Positions 1 to 7,894 are shown, counted from the first letter of the stretch. The stretch: 64,000 nt of DNA from Pseudarthrobacter sulfonivorans (GCF_014712225.1 NZ_JACXBW010000003.1:186001-250000), one strand, 5' to 3'. Notes: a model not told the origin generated them from the sequence alone. Numbers and translations: made by a program.

Positions 1-573
1 GAAGTCGAAATGCCCCTTGAACACCTTGTAGCGGGTGTACGTCCGGCGGTTGCTGAGGGATAAGGCGTAACCCGAGTTCTTCATGTGCGCGTGCAGGTTC
101 TTGGTGAAGAACGGATAGTTGAAGTCACCCACCATCAGCGTCATCAGGCCGCTGCCCATGCTGAGCAGTTCCGCGTGGGCAGCATGGATCTGCTTTCTCC
201 GCAGCGAATTGGATGCAGTGAGGGGAGCCGCATGGAACGAACCGATGACCAGCTCGTGCTGGGTCTCGTTGTCCACCACGCGGGTACCGATCAGCCGCTC
301 ATGGGCCGGTGCCAGGACCCTGTCATGCACTGACTTCTTCAACGCAAAGGATTGCGTGTCCACGGCGGTAAACCGGCCCGTCCGGTAGTAGATGGCCAGT
401 CCCAGTCGGTTGCCCTTGGTGGTATCGGCGAGGCGTAGCGGACCGAGCGCTTCCGGCAGCTCGGCGGCGTCCACTTCCTGCAGGCACAGCGCGTCGACGG
501 CGAAATTCCGTGCAAGCGCGAGCAGCTCGCCGCTCGCTTTGTGCTTACGGAGGTTGTAGCTGATGACGCGCAT
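1..573 (-). CDS. Endonuclease/exonuclease/phosphatase (EEP) family protein, copy 1, cut by window edge
   Basis: The protein begins MRVISYNLRKHKASGELL and contains the EEP fold landmarks: an early Asn (SYNLRKH), a Glu in the LCLQEVD motif, and GDFNYPFF. These are the metal and catalytic positions of Mg2+-dependent phosphodiesterases. The ATG at 573 follows a GAGGT Shine-Dalgarno site. The 191 codons present lack the C-terminal part, which lies beyond base 1. It closely resembles the gene at 1629-2336, so the two are paralogs flanking a thioesterase gene. The true substrate (DNA, RNA, phospholipid or other phosphodiester) cannot be told from the sequence. Confidence 0.85.
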   Translation of the reverse strand, partial: MRVISYNLRKHKASGELLALARNFAVDALCLQEVDAAELPEALGPLRLADTTKGNRLGLAIYYRTGRFTAVDTQSFALKKSVHDRVLAPAHERLIGTRVVDNETQHELVIGSFHAAPLTASNSLRRKQIHAAHAELLSMGSGLMTLMVGDFNYPFFTKNLHAHMKNSGYALSLSNRRTYTRYKVFKGHFDF

Positions 574-735
574 GCGTGGAACACCTCGCTTCGAGGTCAC
601 TGACGGGACCCAATTTCCGAGTCTAGTCCGAAAGGGGGCCGCGGGCGCCGGTACTTTGTTCAGTTCAGCACCCCGGGGCCCGGCACATACTAGAGTTAAT
701 CATCATTCACCCAGACATGTCAGAAGGGGCCAACG
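574..735. other. Divergent intergenic region between EEP copy 1 and thioesterase gene
   Basis: This 162-base gap separates two divergent genes and must hold promoters for both. A TACTAGAGT stretch near 688-696 is a possible -10 region for the rightward thioesterase gene. I see no strong inverted repeat and no small ORF worth calling. Confidence 0.4.
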
Positions 736-1539
736 TTGACCAAGGAACTGCCTGAACTTGCCCACGGGACTTTCTACTATCAGTCGCTGGGCAGCGGCCG
801 GTTCCGCTCAACGATTCACGCCCAGGGCGCCTGGAACGAGCATGAACAGCACATGGCGCCCGCCGCCGGCCTGATGGCTGACAGCCTGGAGCGGCACGAA
901 CCCCGCGCAGACATGCGGATGGCCCGGCTCAGCTACGAGATCCTCGGGCTGATTCCCGGCGGCGAATGCCACATAGAAACCACCACGCTTCGTCCGGGCC
1001 GGACCATCGAGTTGCTGCAGGCAGAGCTGGTTGCCAGCGGCCGTGTGGCGATCAGGGCCACTGCGTGGCGGATGATCACCAGTGACACGGCCGCGGTGGC
1101 CGCCGTCGAGGATGCCGCCATTCCTGCGCCGGAGGACTGTAAACCGTTCGATGGCGCCGCCATCTGGCCGGGCGGGTATATCCGGTCCCTTGAGATGCGC
1201 GTGGCTGAAGGGCACCGGGACGGAGCAGGAACGGTCTGGCTGCGCACCCAGCATCCCCTGACGGACGTGGCGGACAGCAGCGACTTCACCCGCCTGATGG
1301 GCCTGGTGGACACCGCCAACGGAATCGCGGCCAGGGTCGCCCCGGGCGAGGGCAGTTACGCCTTTCCCAATCTGGACCTGCAGATCCACATGTACCGCCG
1401 GCCCGGGGGCGAATGGCTTGGCCTGGACAACGCCGTTTCCTTCGGTACCGATGGGATCGGACTTACCTCCACTGTCCTCCACGACCTTCAGGGACCTTTC
1501 GGCCGTGCGGAGCAGATCCTGACCCTGCGCCGGACCTGA
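736..1539 (+). CDS. Thioesterase family protein (double hotdog, TesB-like)
   Basis: This 267-residue protein looks like a TesB-type acyl-CoA thioesterase with two tandem hotdog halves. The first half has the HMAPAAGLMADSLERH and GECHIETTTLRPGRTIELLQ segments, and the second has DSSDFTRLMGLVDTANG and FPNLDLQIHMYRRP followed by GLDNAVSFG. Family members hydrolyse acyl-CoA thioesters, but the physiological acyl chain is unknown. The start is a TTG with AGAAGGGG about 6 bases upstream. The stop codon lies inside a short 9-base tandem repeat. It sits between two leftward EEP paralogs and is transcribed in the opposite direction. Confidence 0.8.
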   Translation: MTKELPELAHGTFYYQSLGSGRFRSTIHAQGAWNEHEQHMAPAAGLMADSLERHEPRADMRMARLSYEILGLIPGGECHIETTTLRPGRTIELLQAELVASGRVAIRATAWRMITSDTAAVAAVEDAAIPAPEDCKPFDGAAIWPGGYIRSLEMRVAEGHRDGAGTVWLRTQHPLTDVADSSDFTRLMGLVDTANGIAARVAPGEGSYAFPNLDLQIHMYRRPGGEWLGLDNAVSFGTDGIGLTSTVLHDLQGPFGRAEQILTLRRT

Positions 1540-1567
1540 CGGACCTGACGGAGCTGACGGGCCCGAC
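1532..1567. repeat. Four imperfect 9-bp tandem repeats spanning the thioesterase stop codon
   Basis: Units GGACCTGAC, GGACCTGAC, GGAGCTGAC and GGGCCCGAC follow each other with a 9-base period, and a weaker fifth unit (GGGCCGTGC) extends to 1576. The TGA stop of the thioesterase gene is inside the first unit, so a change in copy number could alter the 3' end of the gene. No hairpin with a T-tract is seen. Confidence 0.75.
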
Positions 1568-1628
1568 GGGCCGTGCTTGGGATTCTTCTGCAGGGCCGCG
1601 GCCGGCTAATCCGTTCCTGGCCAAGCAG

Positions 1629-2336
1629 TCAGGAGGCAGGGGGCTCCTGCGCCGGGGTGGAATCCTGACCGTATTCGGCGGTCACCAGGATGGGCAGGTG
1701 ATCGGACGCGCCACGTGGCAGCGTCTCGACGTTCTCGATGTTCAGTCCCAGTGAGGTGGCAAAGTCGAAGTGCCCCTTGAACACCTTGTACCGCGTGTAG
1801 GTCCTGCGGTTGCTGAGCGAGAGCTCGTACCCGGAATCCTTCATGTGTTCGGTGAGGTTCTTGGTGAAGAACGGGTAGTTGAAGTCACCCGCCATCAGGG
1901 TCATCAGGCCGGAACCCATGCCGAGCAGTTCCTTGTGGGCCGCCTTGATCTGGTTGCGCCGCAGCGAGTTGGTGGCTGTCAGCGGCGCCGCATGGAAGGA
2001 AGCAATGACGAGTTCGTGGTCAGTCTCGTTGTCCCGCACACGCGTGCCGATGAGCCGTTCATGTGCCGGCGCCAGAACCATGTCGTGCAGGGACTTCTTC
2101 AGCGCAAAGGTATTGGTGCCGTGCGCGGTGAACCGGTCCGGCCGGTAGTAGATGGCCAGCCCCAGCCGGTTTCCTTTGGTCGAATCGGCCAGTTGGAGGT
2201 GACCCAGGGTGTCCGGCAGGTCAGTTGTGTCGCACTCCTGCAGGCAGAGCGCATCGACAGCGAAGTCCCGGGCCAGGGCCACGAGTTCCCCGCTGGCCTT
2301 GTGCTTGCGAAGGTTATAGCTAATGACTCGTATCAG
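1629..2336 (-). CDS. EEP family protein, copy 2, non-ATG start
   Basis: This is a full-length paralog of the gene at 1-573. It carries RVISYNLRKHKASGEL, a CLQECD motif (Glu, metal ligand), GDFNYPFFTKNL and a C-terminal GASDHLPILV, which supplies the EEP catalytic Asp/His pair. It is about 235 residues long. The codon aligned with the ATG of copy 1 is ATA (2331-2333), preceded in frame by CTG (2334-2336). AGGAGAGG lies upstream at the right distance. A GTG at 2282 is the nearest ordinary start but would remove the conserved first strand and its Asn. I therefore place the start at CTG 2336 with ATA 2333 as the alternative. The substrate is unknown. Confidence 0.85.
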   Translation of the reverse strand: MIRVISYNLRKHKASGELVALARDFAVDALCLQECDTTDLPDTLGHLQLADSTKGNRLGLAIYYRPDRFTAHGTNTFALKKSLHDMVLAPAHERLIGTRVRDNETDHELVIASFHAAPLTATNSLRRNQIKAAHKELLGMGSGLMTLMAGDFNYPFFTKNLTEHMKDSGYELSLSNRRTYTRYKVFKGHFDFATSLGLNIENVETLPRGASDHLPILVTAEYGQDSTPAQEPPAS

Positions 2337-2452
2337 TGGATTGCCTCTCCTGGAGGAGTGTGGGGGTACCGCCGGGTTCTGAGTTTAGCCACCCGGCGGG
2401 TGACGGTACGTCATAGTCCGTGCGTGTCAGGTAGCTTTTGCCGGGAGCCCGG

Positions 2453-2842
2453 TCAGGTGGACCGGAACACGAGCCAGCCGGCGAGCGTGGACAGCCCGGT
2501 CAGTGCGGCTCCCCAGAGAATGTCCACCACAATGAGCTGCAGCGGCCATGTCTTGAGGGTGGCGGCGTTGGTGAGGTCATACGTTGCGTAGGCAAAGGCG
2601 CCCAGCGCGGCACCGTAGCCGACGGCGGTCAGCCAGCTGCCGCCGTCGAGCGCCGGCCGCAGGGCGAAGAAGAGAATCCCCGCTATGTACATGACATAGA
2701 AAGCCACGGCGTAACCTAATTGGGGCTTGTCAGCGAGCAGGTCACCGATGTGGCTGCGGTAGAACGGGTTCATCAGCTTGAGCCAGATGGAGTCGATGAC
2801 CGCGAACGCCGCGGCCACGACAAGGAATTGCATTATGACCAT
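2453..2842 (-). CDS. DUF2177 family membrane protein
   Basis: This protein of about 129 residues has four hydrophobic segments and the family hallmarks: an N-terminal DSIWLKL, an Asn-Pro-Phe-Tyr, Gly-rich helices (GYGAALGAFAYATYDLTN) and a late DILWGAAL. DUF2177 proteins are small integral membrane proteins of unknown function. Starts are possible at 2842 (MVIMQF) or 2833 (MQF). Neither has a Shine-Dalgarno site, but TAAGCT lies 5 bases before the 2842 ATG, which suggests a leaderless start there. It is divergent from, and almost touches, the lipoate ligase gene. Confidence 0.75.
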   Translation of the reverse strand: MVIMQFLVVAAAFAVIDSIWLKLMNPFYRSHIGDLLADKPQLGYAVAFYVMYIAGILFFALRPALDGGSWLTAVGYGAALGAFAYATYDLTNAATLKTWPLQLIVVDILWGAALTGLSTLAGWLVFRST

Positions 2843-2847
2843 AAGGG

Positions 2848-2853
2848 AGCTTA
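2848..2853 (-). promoter_or_regulatory. Candidate -10 (TAAGCT) for leaderless DUF2177 mRNA
   Basis: Read leftward, TAAGCT is followed by 5 bases and then the ATG at 2842, with no Shine-Dalgarno site. It overlaps the ribosome binding region of the divergent ligase gene. Confidence 0.35.
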
Positions 2854-2858
2854 GCAAA

Positions 2859-3614
2859 ATGCAGGACGTCGAGGCCGACCGGACGCTCACCGTGGTGCGG
2901 CAGGACCATACTCTTGGCGCCGGGAGGGATCTGGAATTCGGCCTGGAACTGCTGACCCTGGCCAAGACCGGCGGGATCGGTCCCACCCTCCGGCTGTACC
3001 GGCCCGCCCCGACTGTTGCTTTCGGCCAGCGGGACACCCGCCTGCCGGGCTTCGAGGCGGCTGCGCAGGCCTGCCGGGACCACGGCTTCGAGCCCCTGGT
3101 GCGGAAGGCGGGAGGCCGCGCCGCCGCCTATCATGAGGGCACTTTGGTGGTTGACCACGTCATGCCGGACGCAGACGCCATTGCCGGCTCCAAAAGCCGG
3201 TTCGGTTTCTTTGGCGAGCTCCTGGCACAGGCGTTGCGGGACGCCGGCGTGCAGGCCGCCGTCGGCGAGATCCCCGGCGAGTACTGCCCCGGCGAGTTCA
3301 GCGTCCATGGCACCCACCCAGCGGATCCGACCCACCGGATCAAACTCGTCGGCACGGCGCAGCGTGTGGTGAGCGGCGGCTGGCTGTTCAGTTCGGTGAT
3401 CGTGGTGGAAAACTCCGCCCCCATCCGCGCCGTCCTCACGGACAGCTATGCGGCGCTGGGCCTTGACTGGGACCCGGCCACCGCCGGGGCGGCCGACGAT
3501 CTTGTGCCGGGGCTGACAGTCCAGGCCGTTGAGGACGCGGTAATTGCCGCCTACGCGGGCCACGCCACCCTCTGCCACGCTGACTTCAGCCGCGTGTACA
3601 GCAGGGAAGCGTAG
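2859..3614 (+). CDS. Lipoate-protein ligase A family protein
   Basis: This 251-residue member of the biotin/lipoate protein ligase fold shows the substrate-binding RKAGGRAAAYHEG motif, the central lysine in HRIKLVGTAQRV and a hydrophobic SGGWLFSSVIVV strand. The family attaches lipoate or octanoate to 2-oxoacid dehydrogenase and GcvH domains. No catalytic cysteine of the LipM octanoyltransferase type is evident, which favours a ligase-like role. The ATG at 2859 is chosen because GGGAGC lies 8 bases upstream. An upstream in-frame ATG at 2835 would overlap the divergent DUF2177 start. Which substrate it uses is inferred, not shown. Confidence 0.8.
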   Translation: MQDVEADRTLTVVRQDHTLGAGRDLEFGLELLTLAKTGGIGPTLRLYRPAPTVAFGQRDTRLPGFEAAAQACRDHGFEPLVRKAGGRAAAYHEGTLVVDHVMPDADAIAGSKSRFGFFGELLAQALRDAGVQAAVGEIPGEYCPGEFSVHGTHPADPTHRIKLVGTAQRVVSGGWLFSSVIVVENSAPIRAVLTDSYAALGLDWDPATAGAADDLVPGLTVQAVEDAVIAAYAGHATLCHADFSRVYSREA

Positions 3615-3634
3615 CCCGCTTCGGTGGTCGGGCC

Positions 3635-4315
3635 CTAGTGGCCCCGGGCGATCCATTCATCCAGGTGCGGGGCTTCGGCTCCGATGGTGGTGGTGTCGCC
3701 GTGCCCGGTCCGGACCACCGTTTCGGCCGGGAGCGGCAGCAGCCACGTCCTGATCGACTCGATGATGGTGGGGAAGTTGCTGTAGGACCTGCCCGTGGCT
3801 CCGGGGCCGCCCTGGAAGAGGGTGTCGCCGCTGAAAACCGTCCCCTCGCCGTCGGGACCGTCAGCCAGGTGGAAGGACACCGAACCCGGCGAATGCCCCG
3901 GGGTGTGCAGAGCCGTCAAGCTCGCTCCCGCCACTTCGAGCACGTCACCGTGGTTGATGCGGACGTCCGGTTCCACGTCCGGGTAGACACTCTTCCAGAG
4001 CATCCAGTCGGCCTCGTGCAGGTGGATGGGGGCCTGGACAAGGTCCCAGAAGTCGCCCACCGAACGGATGTGGTCGTCGTGGCCGTGCGTGAGCAGGATC
4101 GCCTTGAGCCTCCGGTCACCCACCGCCGCGGCAACAGCCTTGGCATCGTGCGCCGGATCAATCACCACGCATTCGGCGTCGTTGCCCACGATCCAGACGT
4201 TGTTGTCCACATCCCAGGTGCCGCCGTCGAGCGAGAACGTCCCGGAGGTGACCAGACGGTCGATCCGCAGCGGACCGCCGTCGGTGCCTGCTGCCGGCGA
4301 GGAAGCCGCGGTCAC
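3635..4315 (-). CDS. MBL-fold metallo-hydrolase, partner of mycothiol-dependent formaldehyde dehydrogenase
   Basis: This is a 226-residue metallo-beta-lactamase-fold hydrolase with the dinuclear zinc motif THGHDDH, then [19 protein letters not shown] and a late GHGDTT. These are the glyoxalase II-like ligands. Its start overlaps the 3' end of the mscR-like gene by 4 bases (ATGA), so the two are translationally coupled. MBL proteins occupy the same place beside mscR in other mycothiol producers. By analogy with S-formylglutathione hydrolase it may hydrolyse S-formylmycothiol, but this is inferred from context only. Confidence 0.85.
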   Translation of the reverse strand: MTAASSPAAGTDGGPLRIDRLVTSGTFSLDGGTWDVDNNVWIVGNDAECVVIDPAHDAKAVAAAVGDRRLKAILLTHGHDDHIRSVGDFWDLVQAPIHLHEADWMLWKSVYPDVEPDVRINHGDVLEVAGASLTALHTPGHSPGSVSFHLADGPDGEGTVFSGDTLFQGGPGATGRSYSNFPTIIESIRTWLLPLPAETVVRTGHGDTTTIGAEAPHLDEWIARGH

Positions 4316-5397
4316 AGCTCCACCACCGATCGCAGCACCGAACCGGAGTGCATCTTCTCGAACGCTTCCTCCACCTGGTCGATGGTGATCCGCTCGGTCA
4401 CAAAGGCGTCCAGGTCGAGCTTGCCCTGCTGGTAGAGGCTGATCAGCATGGGGAAGTCCCGGGACGGCAGGCAGTCGCCGTACCAGGAGGACTTCAGCGA
4501 GCCGCCGCGGCCGAAGACATCCAGCAGCGGCAGTTCCAGGGTCATGTCCGGCGTCGGGACGCCCACCAGCACCACGGTGCCGGCGAGGTCGCGGGCGTAG
4601 AACGCCTGCTTGTACGTTTCCGGACGGCCGACGGCGTCAATCACCACGTCAGCGCCGAAGCCGCCGGTGAGTTCCCGGATTTTCTCCACCGGGTCCGATG
4701 CCGAGGAGTCCACGGCATGGGTGGCGCCGAGTTCCAAGGCGCGTTCCAGTTTCTTGGCATCGATATCGACGGCGATGATGGTGGTCGCGCCTGCGAGCGC
4801 GGCGCCGGCGATGGCGGCCACCCCCACGCCGCCGCAGCCGATCACAGCGACCGAATCGCCGCGCTTGACCCCGCCGGTGTTGATGGCGGCACCGAGTCCC
4901 GCCATCACGCCGCACCCGAGCAGGCCGATGGCGGCAGCGTCGGCGTCGGGATCCACCTTGGTGCACTGCCCGGCAGCGACGAGGGTCTTCTCGATGAACG
5001 CGCCGATGCCCAAGGCGGCGGAGAGCTCGGTGCCGTCCTCGAGGGTCATCTTCTGGGTGGCGTTGTGGGTGTTGAAGCAGTACTGGGCTTCGCCCCTGCT
5101 GCAGGCGCGGCATTCGCCGCAGACGGCCCGCCAGTTCAGGACCACGCGGTCGCCCGGGACGACGTTGGTGACGTCCGGACCCACGGCGCTGACCACGCCG
5201 GTGGCCTCGTGGCCCAGGAGGAACGGGAAGTCGTCGCTGATGCCGCCCAGTTTGTAGTGCAGGTCAGTGTGGCAGACGCCGCTGGTGAGGATGTCCACCA
5301 GGGCCTCGCCCGGACCCGGTTCCGGGACCAGGACGGTCTCCAGAGTGACCGGGGCGCCCTTGGAGCGGGCAACGACACCTTTGACTTTATGGACCAC
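4312..5397 (-). CDS. mscR: S-(hydroxymethyl)mycothiol dehydrogenase (mycothiol-dependent formaldehyde dehydrogenase)
   Basis: This is a zinc-dependent, NAD-binding class III alcohol dehydrogenase of 361 residues. Catalytic zinc ligands are in GVCHTD, GHEA and LLGCGVMAG. The four structural-zinc cysteines are in [15 protein letters not shown]. The Rossmann segment is [15 protein letters not shown]. The family oxidises the formaldehyde-mycothiol adduct and also acts as an S-nitrosomycothiol reductase. The GTG at 5397 ([16 protein letters not shown]) is preferred because GAGGGAG sits 6 bases upstream. A TTG at 5412 is the alternative. It is coupled to the MBL gene and lies next to mycoredoxin, forming a mycothiol-related neighbourhood. 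Confidence 0.9.
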   Translation of the reverse strand: MVHKVKGVVARSKGAPVTLETVLVPEPGPGEALVDILTSGVCHTDLHYKLGGISDDFPFLLGHEATGVVSAVGPDVTNVVPGDRVVLNWRAVCGECRACSRGEAQYCFNTHNATQKMTLEDGTELSAALGIGAFIEKTLVAAGQCTKVDPDADAAAIGLLGCGVMAGLGAAINTGGVKRGDSVAVIGCGGVGVAAIAGAALAGATTIIAVDIDAKKLERALELGATHAVDSSASDPVEKIRELTGGFGADVVIDAVGRPETYKQAFYARDLAGTVVLVGVPTPDMTLELPLLDVFGRGGSLKSSWYGDCLPSRDFPMLISLYQQGKLDLDAFVTERITIDQVEEAFEKMHSGSVLRSVVEL

Positions 5398-5423
5398 GGA
5401 AGGCTCCCTCAATGCAGATAGAC

Positions 5424-5456
5424 AAAAACGGGACCAACCCCTGAGGTTGGTCCCGT
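5424..5456 (-). terminator. Rho-independent terminator after mrx1
   Basis: A perfect 12-bp stem (ACGGGACCAACC paired with GGTTGGTCCCGT) encloses a 5-base loop, and on the minus strand it is followed by five T residues. It lies between mrx1 and the downstream mscR, so the two are probably separate transcripts. Confidence 0.85.
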
Positions 5457-5482
5457 TCTGTCTACCACATCAGCTGCCGGAC

Positions 5483-5740
5483 TTAGGCTGCGAGACGGCT
5501 CTTTACCTCGGCAACTGACGGATTGGTGGCGGCGGTGCCGTCCGGGAAGAGCACAGTGGGGACGGTCTGGTTGCCGCCGTTGAGCTGCTCCACGAGTTCG
5601 GCGGTGCCCTCCACCTCTTCGATGTTGATTTCCGTGTAGCCGATGCCCTGCGCGTCCAGCTGCTTCTTCAGCCGGTTGCAGTAGCCGCACCAGGTGGTGG
5701 AAAACATGGTGATGGTGCCGTTCTCGGGGGTAAAGTCCAC
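5483..5740 (-). CDS. mrx1: Mycoredoxin (glutaredoxin-like, CGYC active site)
   Basis: This is an 85-residue glutaredoxin fold with the active site TTWCGYCNRLKKQL near residues 15-25, the cis-Pro segment QTVPTVLFPDG and a C-terminal NPSVAEVKSRLAA. Mycoredoxins reduce mycothiol-protein mixed disulfides, the actinobacterial counterpart of glutathione/glutaredoxin chemistry. The start is the GTG at 5740 with GGAGA about 5 bases upstream. A longer open frame upstream lacks glutaredoxin similarity. It is followed by a strong terminator and then by mscR. Confidence 0.9.
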   Translation of the reverse strand: MDFTPENGTITMFSTTWCGYCNRLKKQLDAQGIGYTEINIEEVEGTAELVEQLNGGNQTVPTVLFPDGTAATNPSVAEVKSRLAA

Positions 5741-5859
5741 GGAGCTCTCCTGTATTCGTTGAGGGGGATTCCTTCTTCTCAACGGTAACCCTTGGCGGAC
5801 TATTCCCTGTTGCTGCGCCGGCGGATGACAGTCCTTAACGGTGATGGCATGCTGGTGCC

Positions 5860-6609
5860 ATGTGTGGACGCTATGTGATGGCCCGGGCCGTGGGTGACCT
5901 GCTGGCCGATTTTGACGCCCGGCTTGAGGATGAAGTGCAGCTTCCGCCGTCATGGAACGTGGCGCCGACGGACGATGTCCCGATTGTCCTGGAGCGGCTC
6001 ATTGACGATGAAGCGGTCCGGCAGCTGCACGTGGCCCGCTGGGGCCTGGTGCCCTCGTGGGCGAAGGATCCGGGCATTGGCGCCAGGATGATCAACGCCC
6101 GGAGCGAGAGCGTGTTGGAGAAGCCTGCCTTCCGCAAGGCCGTGAAGTCACGTCGCTGTGCTGTGCCCGCGGACGGGTACTACGAATGGAAGCAGGGGAC
6201 CGGCAAGGCCAAGCAGCCGTACTACGTCCATCCGGGATCCGGAAGCGGCCTGGTGTTTGCCGGCCTGTACGAATGGTGGAAGGACCCGTCCAAGGCCGAC
6301 GGCGATCCGGGCAGGTGGATGCTCTCCACCTCCATCCTCACCGCGGATACTCCGCCCCCGGGTGCCGAGTCCACGGTGTTCGGCAAGCTCACCGAGCTGC
6401 ATGACCGGGTGCCGCTGCCCATGGACCGGGCAACCATGGCCTCGTGGCTCGACCCGCAGATCGACGACGCAGCCTTCCTTGTGGACCTTGTCCGCGCCCA
6501 TGTGAAGGATGTTGCCGCCGACTGGCACGTGGATTCAGTGGGCCGCGAGGTGGGGAACGTGCGCAACAATTCCCCGGAACTCATCCGTCCCGTGGAGGCC
6601 CTGTTTTAG
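5860..6609 (+). CDS. SOS response-associated peptidase (SRAP/YedK/HMCES family)
   Basis: This 249-residue SRAP domain protein begins MCGRYVMA. Removal of Met exposes Cys2, which in this family forms a thiazolidine crosslink with abasic sites in single-stranded DNA. Other conserved segments are the NVAPTDD stretch, INARSES (Asn and Glu), GYYEWKQ and a TELHDRVPLPM motif carrying the conserved His. The function is inferred from the family: it shields abasic sites and prevents strand breakage. No good LexA box is seen in the 119 bases between it and mrx1, so SOS control is not supported here. Confidence 0.9.
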   Translation: MCGRYVMARAVGDLLADFDARLEDEVQLPPSWNVAPTDDVPIVLERLIDDEAVRQLHVARWGLVPSWAKDPGIGARMINARSESVLEKPAFRKAVKSRRCAVPADGYYEWKQGTGKAKQPYYVHPGSGSGLVFAGLYEWWKDPSKADGDPGRWMLSTSILTADTPPPGAESTVFGKLTELHDRVPLPMDRATMASWLDPQIDDAAFLVDLVRAHVKDVAADWHVDSVGREVGNVRNNSPELIRPVEALF

Positions 6610-6620
6610 ACAGGTGACGC

Positions 6621-6649
6621 CCGTCCAGGCGGTGACCGGTCCTGGACGG
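6621..6649. terminator. Candidate bidirectional hairpin between convergent genes
   Basis: A perfect 9-bp inverted repeat (CCGTCCAGG and CCTGGACGG) with an 11-base loop lies between the convergent SRAP and VOC genes. No T-tract follows on either strand. The gap also carries four copies of GGTGAC, which may be chance. Confidence 0.4.
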
Positions 6650-6660
6650 TGACTGTGCCC

Positions 6661-7083
6661 CTAGACGGTGACCTTGCCGTCGTCGTCCACTGCCCAGGTG
6701 GGGTTGTACGCAATCTCCCAGCGGAAGCCGTCCGGATCGGCAAAATAGCCGCTGTACCCGCCCCAGGGCTGGGTGACAGGCTCGGCCACGATCTCAGCGC
6801 CGGCGGCGCGGGCTTCGGCCATCACCCGGTCCACGTCCTCCGTGCTGGGAAGGTTGTGGCTGAGGGTGATGCACGGAACCGGTCCGGGGGTACCTACGCC
6901 CGCTTCGGCGTGCATCTGCCCGGCGTCCCACAGGGAAAGGATCAGTCCGTGGTTGGCCTGGATGAACACCACATCGCCGGCGTGTTCCCGGCGCACTGGC
7001 CAGCCGAGGCCTTCAACGTAGAAGCGGCGGGAGGCGTCAACGCTGCGAACGCCTAGTGAGATGAAGTCGACTCTGGGCTGCAT
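6661..7083 (-). CDS. VOC family (glyoxalase/bleomycin-resistance fold) protein
   Basis: This 140-residue protein has the vicinal oxygen chelate pattern: VDFISLGVRSVDASRRFYVEGLGW at the start, a central ILSLWD, and a C-terminal GGYSGYFADPDGFRWEIAYNP. The last is the usual metal-binding Glu strand. The fold covers glyoxalases, dioxygenases and antibiotic-binding proteins, so the substrate is unknown. The ATG at 7083 is only 19 bases from the divergent chorismate mutase start. No clear Shine-Dalgarno site precedes it. Confidence 0.8.
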   Translation of the reverse strand: MQPRVDFISLGVRSVDASRRFYVEGLGWPVRREHAGDVVFIQANHGLILSLWDAGQMHAEAGVGTPGPVPCITLSHNLPSTEDVDRVMAEARAAGAEIVAEPVTQPWGGYSGYFADPDGFRWEIAYNPTWAVDDDGKVTV

Positions 7084-7090
7084 GCTTCGA

Positions 7091-7096
7091 TACTGT
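7091..7096 (+). promoter_or_regulatory. Candidate -10 (TACTGT) for leaderless chorismate mutase mRNA
   Basis: TACTGT ends 6 bases before the ATG at 7103, and there is no Shine-Dalgarno site. This fits transcription starting at the A of the start codon. Confidence 0.35.
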
Positions 7097-7102
7097 CAGA
7101 AG

Positions 7103-7423
7103 ATGGCAACAATTCAAGGAAACGATCGGGAAGCATTGGCCGACAAAGAGCAGCTCGCTGCCGTTCGGATTGCGGTCGATGAAGTCGACGAGCAGATTGT
7201 CACGCTCATTGCGCGGCGTGAACGCCTGATCCGGATCGCCGGAACCCTGAAGGGGGACGACGCTGAAGTCCGCGCCCCGGGCCGGGTGGAGCGGGTGATT
7301 GCGCACGTTCGCGGAGCCGCGGAAAAGAAGGACATTGATCCGGACATCGTGGAATCCACGTACCGGGCCATGATCTCGGGTTTCATCGAACTCGAGATGA
7401 AGGTCCACAAAGAAAACAGCTGA
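7103..7423 (+). CDS. Chorismate mutase (AroQ fold)
   Basis: This all-helical protein of about 106 residues resembles AroQ chorismate mutases. The first helix carries AVRIAVDEVDEQIVTLIARRERL with the conserved Arg, followed by a Lys in AGTLKG and a C-terminal helix ending FIELEMK. The enzyme converts chorismate to prephenate for Phe/Tyr synthesis. Shikimate genes lie about 43 kb away in this window. In-frame ATGs at 7061 and 7082 overlap the divergent VOC gene, so 7103 is preferred. The downstream gene is convergent with a 2-base gap. Confidence 0.8.
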   Translation: MATIQGNDREALADKEQLAAVRIAVDEVDEQIVTLIARRERLIRIAGTLKGDDAEVRAPGRVERVIAHVRGAAEKKDIDPDIVESTYRAMISGFIELEMKVHKENS

Positions 7424-7425
7424 AG

Positions 7426-7815
7426 CTAGAGCGCTTCCTCGACGGCGACGCCGGACTGGAATTCCCGGCCGTCAGCCTCGCTGAAGGCTGACATGACGTG
7501 CCCCTTGCCCAGGCCGTGGACTGCGGCGAGGGGAAAATTCCCCGTGATGGTATTGCCGGAGTGTGTCACGCCATCAAGATCATAATTTTCTTCGGCGCTC
7601 TGATCGTGACTGAACGAGTAGAAGGCGATTGCCTCCCCGTTCATGAACTCAATGCCCAGCCGTCTTTGGGACGAGTAGTCAGGGCTGGCCGCCACGAGCC
7701 CTACTACGTACGCACCCGCTCCCGGTATGTTGCCGTCGATATCAAAGGTTGCCACGAGGGTTTCGTCCTCGGCTTTGATGCTTACGTGCTTGAGGAGTGC
7801 GCTTTGGGAGCTCAT
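7426..7815 (-). CDS. Conserved hypothetical protein, probably soluble and beta-rich
   Basis: I do not recognise a family. The 129-residue protein has alternating polar/hydrophobic stretches suggesting beta strands (ETLVATFDIDGN, GAYVVGLVAAS, GEAIAFYSFSHDQ). It has no signal peptide, membrane segment or cysteine pairs. The ATG at 7815 is supported by AGGA about 8 bases upstream. Coding potential is backed by its position exactly between the chorismate mutase gene and the SOS-controlled unit. Confidence 0.6.
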   Translation of the reverse strand: MSSQSALLKHVSIKAEDETLVATFDIDGNIPGAGAYVVGLVAASPDYSSQRRLGIEFMNGEAIAFYSFSHDQSAEENYDLDGVTHSGNTITGNFPLAAVHGLGKGHVMSAFSEADGREFQSGVAVEEAL

Positions 7816-7894
7816 GCCACAATCCTGCCCTCCTGCTGGCCGTCCGTCCACCCCTGTCTAGGTTTTGCCGGGGCACCGTCGTAGACTGGATTTA

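Noticed and set aside
5741-5859. LexA box before the SRAP gene
   Set aside because: A TATTCG sequence occurs but has no matching second half, so there is no palindromic SOS box despite the family name.
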